NCBI RefSeq assembly: GCF_000417875.1
Contig: NW_006920879.1
Span: 805,509-869,508 of the forward strand
DNA: 64,000 nucleotides
Direction: 5' to 3'
From: Pseudozyma flocculosa PF-1
Taxonomy: Eukaryota; Basidiomycota; Ustilaginomycetes; Ustilaginales; Ustilaginaceae
The notes below the pieces were generated by a model. It was not told where the DNA came from and ran no database searches. It saw nothing but the letters and a program-made list of their open reading frames with translations. This document shows positions 43,546 to 53,893 of the stretch, piece after piece (positions within the stretch are counted from its first letter, which is position 1; every line of letters starts with the position of its first letter). The translations under genes were made by a program, and so were the position numbers.

Positions 43546-44340
43546 CTAGGCGACGACAACGAGGCCGCTGGCCTTGCGCAAAAGGCTGGCCAGCTCGACG
43601 ACGTCGGTCGACCTGCGAGGCAGGCAGTGACCCCCGTCGTACTCGAAGGCCTCGCGCAGCTTTGGGTCGCAGAGCTCCATCAGCTTGACACCTTCAGCCT
43701 TGGCCGAATCGTGCAGCCCGATGAGGTGGACCGTGGGGATCCGGATGGCGTAGAGCGACGCCGACAGCGCCTTGCTGGCCGACGCCGGCGCAATCTCTCG
43801 GTTCCTCCGATCGATCGACGAGGTCCTTCGGATCGAGACCGATCGGCTGCCCCTGTCCTTCTCGAGCTCGAGCTCGAATGGCGAGGCGGCGAGCCCGCTG
43901 CGCTCTCCTGGGACATGCTCGTAGCGCTGCCCGGTGGCAGGATCGAACGGCCTCCCTCCGCACAGGAAAGCGGCGAAGCGGAAGAGCTTGTCCTGGTGTC
44001 GTATCGCCAGCGTGGCCGCCAGCGCCGCCCCCTGGCTGAAGCCCATGATGCCGTCAAAGAAGCCCGGCCCCTTGGACAGGATGTAGGTGAGGACGTAGGC
44101 ATAGGCCTCTTCGAGGTTTTCGCGCGTCGGCGCATCGTACCACGCAAAGTACGGCTGATCCCCAAAGAATTGCTGGATGCCGTGGTAGGGCGCGCAGGGA
44201 ACCGGTCCGTCGAGGTAGTGGCACTCGATCGAGGAGCCCAGGTTGCGGGTGAGGGGCCTCATCGTCGTGGTCATCACGTTGGAGTTGGTCCCCTTGCCGT
44301 GAAGGCAAAGGACTCGTATCCGTGCTCCCTGGTCGTCCAT
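43546..44340 (-). CDS. FSH1-family serine hydrolase
   Basis: A single exon of 264 aa from the first ATG (44340). It has the alpha/beta-hydrolase pattern of the fungal FSH1 (DUF341) family: VLCLHGKGTN near the start, the nucleophile S102 in GFSQGA, D211 in LIGLHDSAK and H238 in GGHCLPR. In fungal clusters such hydrolases (LovG-type, citrinin CitA-type) release or proof-read polyketides from the synthase. That role would fit here, between the oxidase and the Ayg1-like gene. FSH proteins also have housekeeping relatives, so cluster membership is an inference from position. A segment of about 40 residues rich in Arg/Ser (about 150-190) is inserted relative to yeast Fsh1. Confidence 0.82.
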   Translation of the reverse strand: MDDQGARIRVLCLHGKGTNSNVMTTTMRPLTRNLGSSIECHYLDGPVPCAPYHGIQQFFGDQPYFAWYDAPTRENLEEAYAYVLTYILSKGPGFFDGIMGFSQGAALAATLAIRHQDKLFRFAAFLCGGRPFDPATGQRYEHVPGERSGLAASPFELELEKDRGSRSVSIRRTSSIDRRNREIAPASASKALSASLYAIRIPTVHLIGLHDSAKAEGVKLMELCDPKLREAFEYDGGHCLPRRSTDVVELASLLRKASGLVVVA

Positions 44341-45756
44341 GGTCAATGCGCAAGTAGGCAAGGTCCCCGTCGCTTGAGACGAAATCAGACGGCGTCGAGA
44401 GTGATGGTTATGCTTCCTCAGGAGGTCTATGTCACGGGAAGCTGGCTAGAACGCCGACAACATCGTGACCTGATATACGGCCCGACCTCTGGGGCATCGG
44501 TGAAGGTTGAGCTTGGGTCAAGGAAGACGTCATGGTCGAGATAAGCTTTCACGGCGGCCATCGGGCCCCTTGTGAATGCACTTGAGCCCGCCGGCAGGGC
44601 CGAGGGGCCGTGAGGAGAGCAATTAGTCGAAATTGTCGATGCTCTGCCGATGTCAAGCAGGGCCGTTTGTGATACGGCACATGGGCGAGCACGAGGTGCA
44701 ACGGAGCAGATTACGAGCCGACCAGCTTGCCAAGGCCGTCGACGGCGATCTTCCCGCGCGTGAGCCTGTAGACGCAGCTAGTAGTCTGGTTCCAGCTAAG
44801 TAGCGAGTAGTGGGCCAAGAGTCACGGCCGGGCCGATGGCGGAAGAACGACTTCGGAAGCAGGCCGGTCACAGGAGCCCTCTGATCGTCGATGGCCTGAC
44901 CACCTCTCGAGTTCCCCGGCCTTCATCCTTTGCTCGCTCTCGGTTCGCGATTCCGCCGGCCACGTCACTTTACGCCAAAGGCAGCGAACGACCCCGTTTC
45001 CGAATCGGGAAGGCCTGGCCTCGCGAGGGACCCTAGCCTCGTTCCCTGCCCGACCTGGGTGGTGGGCGACCCAAGGGACCCTGCATCGAGCATTCCGACC
45101 TGTAAACGCGGACCCCTCTCCTCCGTCCCGGTCGACCGAGCACGGCACATCCTTGTTCGCAGCACACAGACGCGCTCGCGAGCGAGGTTATGCTCTGCAA
45201 CGCTACGGCAGGCGTCGACGGCTAACTCCGGGTGTGCCCAGGGATTGTCCGCAACAGGCGTGCACGTCCGGCCTGCCACGGCCCGTCGCGGGAGAATTGA
45301 AGAATGAAGAGCAACGGATGACGGCTGGTTGGACCCGAAGACGTGCTGCTACACCATGTCCTACCGCTTGAAAGGAGACCAAGACCCAACAGAGTGAGGC
45401 TGCTTTCGCTAGCTGTAGCCTTGTGAAGCTGCGCTGCCTGCCATGCTCGTAGCATGGCGAAGGCTCCCTGGCATCCGCGCCCGAAGATCTGCAGCGACGG
45501 ATGCAGAATACTGCCTGACGCTGGCTCGACAGGTGCGGACCGCCTACCAGACGAGACCTTTCCGGGCAATCTTTCGGCCATAGGAGCGCTTTCCGGTGTT
45601 CGACAGAGAGCTTGCTGGACCTGCGCAGCCAACCATACATGGCCAACTGCTCGCAAGTTGTCCCACGCCCGTCACAGACCTCAACAGCCGCTCTCCCCTT
45701 CCTTACCACCACCCTGTCCCATTTCGCCGCCACCACTCCAACTCACTATCTATACC
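44341..45756. promoter_or_regulatory. Divergent intergenic region, FSH1-like / Ayg1-like
   Basis: 1.4 kb between divergent starts. No gene seen. It probably serves both hydrolase genes. Confidence 0.5.
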
Positions 45757-47594
45757 ATGCACCTCACCACGTTCAGCTTGAGCAGAGCAGCGGCATTTGC
45801 TGTGGCACTGCTCCCTGTACTGTCTGCACACGCTGCCGAACCGACGCACCTCACCTATCGGACCGGCAAGCAATATGATTACAGCCAGTACCCGTGGCAC
45901 CAGTCGATGGAGCTGCTATGGAAGACCAATTGGGATCCTCTGGTGAGTCAGACGATCGCATGACGTTCTCGCCGATCGGTCCGATACGATCTCGCTGAGA
46001 CGACCCTCTCCGTGCCTCTCGCCGCGAGAGCAGTCGAGAATTGGAGTCTATCCGTTCGACCAGTGGGGCAACCACTCGGATTTCGAGTCCATCATGGGCA
46101 CGTTGATGGAACGCTACCCGGGGCAGTCCGCCAACGACTTCGACGATGACAAGTGGGCCGAGCCGTTCTTGGAACCCGGTCAGCACGTCTTAAAGATGGC
46201 GCAGGAGTACGAGAACGAGGGATTGACCGACCTGGCGAGCAAGACATACCTGTGAGGCACCCGAAAGCCCCTCGGCTTACTCCCGCACGCTCAGGACCTG
46301 TCACTGAACGAAGGAACCCCCTCCGCGTCGGTCCGAGTCGACCCGCAGACGCGCTGCGACGGTCTTTCGAATCGGATACTTCCCCTGGTACGGTCTCATG
46401 AGCCACTCCCATCTGAAAGCAAAGGCGTGGCGTCTCGAGAAAAAGGCCTACGAAGCCGGAATGAGGTGAGATGCGCTTGCTGCCGCGGAATTGAAGTCGA
46501 CAGCCGCTCACCTCCGGCTGCATCTCCGGCCCGCCTGGACCAGGCTCGGGAGGTACGCCTTCGAGTCGGTCTCGATCCCCTTCAAGGACGCGCCCTCGGG
46601 CAGCTTCTCTAAAAACGTTCCGGTCTACATCACCGGGCCAAAGAGAACACCTGCCTCGTCCAAAGTCGTTCTCATGATTGCTGGGCTGGACCACTACCGA
46701 AGTGGCCAGTTAACCGAAGTGGCCGACCTGTGCGACCAGGGCTTCACAGTGATCAACGTCGACATGCCCGGAACAGGCGATGCACCGATTACTGGAAAGA
46801 AGCCGGAGGACGACGCCAAGCTTTGGCGGTCGATCATGGACTGGATCCACGCCGAGGCGGGACGACGACGCTGGAGCAAGGACGATGTGTACGCCTGGGG
46901 TACTTCGACCGGAAGCTACTGGTCTGTCAAAATCTCCCGAAGCGAGCGCAGGAGGCTAAAGGGCGTCCTGACCCAGGGCACCGCGAGCCATTATACCTTC
47001 CAGCCCGAGTGAGTATCCGCGGACCCGAGTCGAGATCGATGCCTTCAGTCGATTGACGCCGCAATCTCTCTTTGCGCTCAATGATGAGCAGCTGGCTCGA
47101 ATCCTCCGACAAACTAGGCTATCCCGTGGCGTGAGTGATAATTCCAGGCGCGCCGCGTCGGTGCTGCTGCGCATCTGGACGTCGGCGGCTGATGTCCGTC
47201 TCTTCACACAGCCTCTGGAACGCGCTCGCCGGGGCTTTCGGATACGATGACAAGCTTGAATTCGCCGAGCAATCGAAGAGGTACTCTCTGCGAGACCAGG
47301 GCGTGCTTGATGCCAAATCGGCGCCCGTGACAGTGGTCAACGGTATGGACGACACCGTCTTCCCGATCGGTGAGTGCGACTGCTCAGACTCATGTGCAGC
47401 CAATGCTGTCGCCACCGGGCTGACTTTGCATGTCGTCGCGCTTGCCCACGTGAACGGCAGACGATTCTGTCCTGCTCGCCACCCACGGCGACGGAGCCAC
47501 GCTGCGCCTCTTTCCGGGTCAGGGACACATGGGTCAGCCTGCGTCCGGCGAATTCATCGCGGCCTTCTGGAAGCAGGTGGCGAAGTCGGGTTGA
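45757..47594 (+). CDS. Ayg1-like alpha/beta hydrolase (pigment polyketide shortening type)
   Basis: Seven exons: 45757-45942, 46034-46251, 46349-46465, 46544-47008, 47092-47130, 47212-47369 and 47461-47594. All are GT-AG with matching phases, giving 438 aa (Ayg1 about 400). The order matches the Ayg1/FrsA-like family: a helical N-terminal part (YPFDQWGNHSDFES, IGYFPWYGLMSHSHLKAKAW), then PVYITGP, IAGLDHYRSG and MPGTGDAP, the nucleophile S295 in GTSTGS, D388/D389 in GMDDTVFP and H417 in GQGHMG. Aspergillus fumigatus Ayg1 shortens a heptaketide naphthopyrone to tetrahydroxynaphthalene for DHN melanin. Residues 1-27 are hydrophobic and look like a signal peptide, which is unusual for Ayg1. It is convergent with PKS-A. 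Confidence 0.84.
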
Positions 47595-47808
47595 AAGCAT
47601 GCCCCCTTACCTTGTTGGCCTGCTGAGTGTCGCTTGCCGTGCTTTGGGAGCGTTCGTGACCACTACTGCTCATCAATCACAGTCGCTACCTGTTCTACAT
47701 CTCGGAATCCCACGATTCTTGCTCATCCGCGAGCCGAGGCTCGACATTGATCTGCAACGCATCGACGGTTCTGTACCACACCGGACTGAGATGTCGAGAG
47801 CGATTGTC

Positions 47809-50800
47809 CTACATACAGCGCGCCACCTCTTCGACTGCGGGCTGGCGCACGACGGTCGAATGGTCCGCCTTGACCTTCTTGATCTCAATTCTGGCCAAGG
47901 TGCCAAGGACCTTCCGCCACCGCATCACATCGTTGGACATGACATCCTGGAAAGCGTCCTTGATTGTGGCATCGACGAGCAGAATTTTGCCTATGCCCGG
48001 GACGCCGTCGAGGAAGGCCGGACCAATAACCTCGCCCGCGAGTCTGGACACGCAGTCGCGGAAGTGCCGTTCGATCTTGTCCTGCCTCTTGTTCGCCGCG
48101 GCGCCAGCGATACCGACAGATTTGCGGATCCTGCCCACCACTATCTCGAGCGCCTCGCTGCTGAGCGGCAACACCGGGTCCGGGATCGGTGAGTCGATGA
48201 GGCTGATCTGCCGAATAGTGTAGCCGTGCAAGCAGAGCGAAGCGCCTACTTTGAGCGCGATCAAGCCGCCGATGCTCCACCCGCCCAGCATCAGCGAGGT
48301 GGGCTCCGGGTACTGTTGCAAGATGGACGAGACGTATACCGAGACGAGCTGGTCCAGTCGTCCTGTCCAAGCTTGTGCACTGTCGAAGAAGGGCGACTGA
48401 AAGGCCAGCGTCTCGCTCGTTGTTGGCAGGCAGGCTGCGAGATCGAGGTAGGCATAGGGCGATCCGGACCCGTCCGGGAACAGGAGGAGAGGTGCTTTGC
48501 CCCTAATAGTCGACGACGACAGGCGCACCAGTTGCGGTTGAGGGAGCGGCGCTGCGCCATTCCTGCCGCCATCGGTGCCAGTCCGTCTTGACGCCACTGC
48601 AGCCGGCTCAGACACCGTCTTTGCGGGCTCACAATGAGGGTTGTACGCAGGCTTTGACACTGTAGCGGGTCAGGGAGTGAATAGGCAGAAAAGATGTACA
48701 TCGAATGAGCAACAATTTGGACTCAGTGCGAACAAAGCAAGCGCAAGGCGGAGTCGGTGTGTGCGCGAGGGAGGATGATGGGGCGAAGGCCGCGCACTAA
48801 CCAGCCTTGACAGCGGGCACCTTGCTCGACGCTGCTGCTTTCGCCGATCCGCCCAGGCACATGAGCCTATCAAGGATGCCCTTCTTGACACGCTTGAACT
48901 GGACTCCACCGAAGAGGCCGAGGTAGCGCCCCTGCGGATCCGTGATGTAAATGTCGCCGACGTAGACGCCATCGTGGTTCGGCGACTCGTCCACCATCCT
49001 GCAGTATGTCAGGTACGGTCCGTTGGCCGCCGGGTCGGCGTTGATGTCGATCAAAGCCTGGCTAAAGTGGATCGACTTGATGCCATTGGCGATCGCCACG
49101 TGGTCGCCGTCGACGATGCCGACGTTTGGGATGAAGCCCGAGCTGATACGTTGGCAGAAAGCAGGAAGTGAAGAACGAAGGCATCGGTCAGCATCGCAAG
49201 CCACGGGGATAGAAGGGGGTCTCCGCGGGCAGGCGACTTACAGCTGTCCGAACGAGTCTTGGAGCGCCGGGTCGCAGACAAACCGAGCGGTAGGCTGCAT
49301 GGAGCGCACCACGACAGCAGTCGCCTCGTCGCCTGTGTCGGTCATGTAGATCTGATCCATGCCGCGGTAGACGTCGGTGTATTCGACAACGTTCTCAAAG
49401 AGCTGGTAGGCTAGCTCCTTGCGGAAACAGCTCTCGGCATTCTTTTGCAGGCTCTCGATGCGGCCCTCGATCATGGCTCCGATGTCCTTCCACTCCTTTT
49501 CGCCTTGGCCGTCGTCGATGCGCACGTAGCAGCTGGCGTGGTGCGAGGCGGCGCGGTTGGCGTCCTTGGCGGTGAAGAGCTCGACGTGGAGGCCCTCGGC
49601 GCTGCTGAGCGTGCCGCGGACCTTGACCTGCAGTCCGACACTTCCGCCGGCATCCTTGAGGAACGGGGCGAACATGTTGACGTTGCGGAGCTGGAAGGTC
49701 GGCTCGGGCTCGTTCGGACTCTCGTGCTTGAAGGCAAAGTAGCCTACCTCGAGGGCGAGTTCCGAGATGAGAGTTGCGCTCATCATACCCTTTCCGCGGA
49801 TCAGATGGCCCATGATGAGCGCCTCGGATGGCTCGCGAGCGGCATCGATGACGAAACTCAGATCATCGGTTGCGAGCGAGCCGGTCATAGTGGCGTCTGA
49901 GAGCAGAGTGTACTTAGACTGGAAGCGCTGCGACGGTCTGCTCTGGCCGCCGGACCTCTTTGGGGGTCGCCCTTGTTTGCGTTGACGGGAAGGGATGCGG
50001 GAAACGAGGGCGGGCCGCGGCTTGACGAGATGGTCGCGCAAGCCGCGGTCCTGGAAGGGCTTCCAAAACTTCTTTTCCTCGAACGGGTAGGCGGGCATTT
50101 CGATTGTGCGCGTCACCGTGGCGGTGCTGACGTGGAACGAGGGCCAACGGATGTTGAAGCCCTGCTGAAAGAGGGTGTTCACGGCCGAGAGCAGTGTGCA
50201 GTACGAGTCGGTTCCCTTCTTGAGTGACGGTACGAGCGCACTGGGCTCGGCCGGCCGGCCTATGTCGGCCAGGACGCCCTTGATCATCGGCAGCGAGATC
50301 GGATGAGGTCCGATCTCGAGCCATTGCAGCTTGACCTCCCTGTTCTCCTCGGCCGAGGCGAAGTCATGGATCGACTCGCCAAACCGAACGACTCGCCGGG
50401 CGTGAGCCAGGACGTAGTCCGGACCGAAAACGTCGTCCTCGCCAGGTCGGACGACCCTGCCGTGCACGTTGGACAGGACGGCGATCTGGGGTGCGTTGAA
50501 CTTGACCTTCTTGGCGGCCTCGGCGAATGGGACCAATAGCGGCTCGATGGCGGTCGAGTGGAACGCATACGGCACTGAGACTCGGAAGGCCTTGATGTGG
50601 GCCGTTTCGAGCGCCTTGGCCGCCGCCTCGATCGACTCGAGGGGGCCGGCCACGACGGTGTCTTGTGGGCCGTTGCGGCACGCGATATCGCAATGCTCGA
50701 TCTCGGCCTGACCGAGCACCTCTTCGACCTTGATCGGAGTATCGCGCACTGCGAGCATACCAGAGACGTCTGCCTTGCAGTGCTCGACCATCATGGTCGC

Positions 50801-53800
50801 CCGCGTCGCGACCAGGTATAGAGTGTCGTGGAGCGAGAGCACCCCGGCCACACACAGGCTGGCGTATTCGCCTAGACTATGCCCTGCGACGACGCAGGGC
50901 TGCAGGCCCCAGCTCAGCCACAGCTGTGCGAGGCTGTACTCGAGGGCGAAGATGCCGACCTGGTTCTCGTACGGGGTGGGTGCCAGTGGTTCTCCGGCGG
51001 CGTCAGCGGCAGGGTAGATCGCGTCGAGGAAGCCCGGGTAGCCCAGGCCGGCCAGGATGCGGCTGCAACGCTGCATGCAGCGGCGGAAGTGCGGGACCGA
51101 GTCGAAAAGCTCGCGGGCCATGTTGATGTACTGCGAGCCCTGACCAGAGAAGATGAAGGCGAGCCTGCCGGGAGCTCGGACGGGCGGCGAGGTTTCGTCG
51201 ACCTTTTGCGTCTCGAGCAGCTTCTTCACGTCTTCGAGATTCGAGACGACGCCGCTGACGCGAAGCGTCTGGTGAAGCCTCCTGCCGGTCGAGTTGTAGC
51301 AGAGCTCCGCAAGATCGATCCCGCCGCTTCGAATGTGCGCGAGGTATCTGGCGACCAGGGCGGATAGAGATGCGGTGCTCTTGGCGGAGATGGCAAAGAT
51401 GTGCTTGCGGGGGTTCAGGTCGGGAAGAGCCTCGTAGGCCAGTCCAGTGATGGCGCGGCGAGTTGGAGCACGGCCCTCGCGGATGATCATGTTGGTATTG
51501 CCGCCTGCGGCGCTAAAGTTGCTTACCATCGCATATCGAGCGTCGCAGCCGGCAGGCCTCATCTCTGCGCCGTTGATGGGGATGTTGATGCGAGAAAGGT
51601 CGCCGAAGCCCTTGTTCATGACGCCCTTGATGCCCACGTGCGGCGGCACCTGCTGCTTTCCAAGGCACATGAGCGTCTTGACCAGCGATGTGGCGCCTGA
51701 GGCCGATTCAGAATGGCCGACATTGGCCTTCGCCGAGCCAACAATCAGCTGGCTCGTCCTCTCCTTGTCCTTGCCGAAGATAGAGAGGATGCCAGCCATC
51801 TCCTGTCCGTCGCCGGCCTGGGTTCCCGTGCCGTGACACTCGAGATAGGCCAGCTGGCAGGGGCGAAGGCCGGCAGCCAGCAGGTTGGCCTCGTACAGCC
51901 TGCGCTGCGTCGGGGCGTGCGGGTGGGTGATGGAGTGCGACTCGCCGCTGTGGTTGGTGGCCGCGGAGCAGATGGTGCCGAGAATGCGGTCCCCCTCAGC
52001 CACAGCGTCCTGCATCCTCTTGAGCATGACGAACGATACGGCGTCGGCACGACTGTAGCCGTCGCCGCCCTCGTCGAATGTCTTGCACTGCCCCGTGCTG
52101 TTCAGGAAGAAGCCGCGATCGAGACCGATGAAGATCTGAGGCTGGGTGAGGACGTTGACACCGCCGGCGATAGCGGCGTCGCACTTGCCGGCGGCGAGGT
52201 AGGAGCAGGCGCTCTCGATGGCGACCAGCGCCGACGAGCATGCGGTGTCGAGCGTGACCGAAGGCCCCTGCCAGCCGTAGAAATTTGAGATGCGGTTGGC
52301 GATCTGGGCTCGAAAGGTGCCGTCGGTGAATCCCCGCTGGATGTCGATCGAGACGTTCTCGCGGTAGTCGTCGGAGCAGACGCCGACGAAGATTCCCATC
52401 CGGGCGGGGTCGAACGACTTTGTCGCGCCGGGGTGGTAGGCCGCCGTGCCGAGCGTGTCGTGGACGACTTGGAGCGCGAGCCTCTGCTGCGGGTCCATCT
52501 TGAGGGCGAAGTCGTCGTCGATGCCGAAGAAAGCAGGGTCAAAGATCTCCGGGCGTTCGAGCGCGTTCATGTGGTTGGCTCTGAGCGTGTTTCGGTCGCG
52601 GTAGCTAGCGCTCTTGTAATCCTTGATGTTGAAGAGGCGCTCGGGCACAGGCTGGTGGACGTCGAGGCCGTCCTGGAGTAGCCTCCAGAACGCTTCGTGA
52701 CCCTCGCCGCCGCCGGGGACATGACAGCCCATGCCGACGATGGCGATCTCGCCCGCGGGAGTGCCAATCACGGTGGACGCCTTGGCAGAGCGACGTGAGG
52801 GGTCCGAGCTGATCGGTCGATCCGAGTCCAGGGCGTGCGGCCGGATATGAGCGCCAGCGACCTGCTGGCAGATGTCAGTGTGGTCTCTGATGAACGAGAG
52901 CGAACAGCCGACAAACTCAATCTTGGGGCGGTCGCTCGCTGCAGACGAGCAGCCAGCCTGCTTGGTAGTGCTGTGAATAGAATCGACAGCGTTCTGGTGG
53001 GCCTCGAAGTCATGGAGGGATGCATCGAGAGCGACCTGAAGAGCCCGGGCGGCATGGTCGCTCTGGAAAGATCTCGGCCTGAGACCACCGGTCTCGTAGA
53101 TGTCGAGAGCGGCCTGGCGGATCTGCTGGGCCTTAGACGGCTCGATCAGCTGCATGACTCCGAGGATGGCTGCACATCCTTGGCCATTGGCTTCGAGCTC
53201 GTGCTGGAGCGTCGCGGCGAGTTGTCGCGGGGCCGAGTAGATGGTGGCGCTGTCCACCGCAGTTCCAATCGGGATCAGCTCAGAGGGGAGCACGAGGGTC
53301 GAGTTTAGTCGGACCAAGAGGGCCACGTTGCCTGCCGTCTGCGAATCTTTGACGGCAAACCCGAGGATGGTTGCTAGCTTGACGGCTTCGATGCCCTTAA
53401 ACATGAGCTCCGATTCAGTGCGGGCGTCCTGAACAGCGTCCCGGCAGAGCGGGCCAGAGATGGCGCCGTAGGCTGCAATGTGGCGGTACTCGAACTTCTT
53501 GGTCTCGTACCTCAGGTTTGGCACGGCGCTGAGCGAGCCGAGGATGGTGCTGAGGTAGAAGGTGACCTCAAGAGCGTAGGTCAGCTCGACCCGAGATGCG
53601 AACGCAGGGCTCGCAAGCGCCTGGAGCGAGAGGTCGTCCGTGACGAGCTGCCCGTCTGCCGGGCGCGAGGCGTTGATGACCTGCAGGCACTTCCTGATGG
53701 CTTTGAAGGCTGCTTGTGTGAAGGCCTTGACCTTGTAGCTCCTGTCGACCAGAGTGGCCACCCGCCTCCAACGAAGCTCGCCGGCGAGACCGGGGATCAG

Positions 53801-53893
53801 GCTCGCCCCGATATGGAGCGCATGGCACCTCTGCTCGAGGTAGGAAAGAGGCGATCTCGCCAGTTCGGCGGCGTCGGTGGAGCTCAAGACCAT
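47809..53893 (-). CDS. PKS-A: non-reducing PKS, SAT(dead)-KS-AT-PT-TE, no ACP
   Basis: Three exons, 53893-49242, 49142-48802 and 48659-47809, giving 1947 aa. Intron 1 is GTAAGT...CAG and falls inside PT, restoring DSFGQLSGF. Intron 2 is GTTAGT...CTACAG and joins PT to TE. The TE has no upstream ATG, so it is not a separate gene. The SAT-like N-terminus lacks GxCxG (AAYGAISG instead). The KS is intact: C552 in DTACSS, H687 in ECHGTGT and H727 in KANVGHS. The AT is intact (S1006 in GHSLGEY). The PT keeps His1363 (MGHLIRG) and Asp1546 (QDSFGQ). A short Ala-rich linker leads straight to the TE (S1793 in GGWSIGG). No ACP phosphopantetheine motif occurs anywhere. It must use a carrier in trans, most plausibly PKS-B. 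Confidence 0.87.

Noticed and set aside
47809..48659. Free-standing thioesterase gene beside PKS-A
   Set aside because: There is no ATG before the TE core, and a GTTAGT...CTACAG intron joins it in frame to the PT exon, so it is treated as the PKS-A C-terminus.
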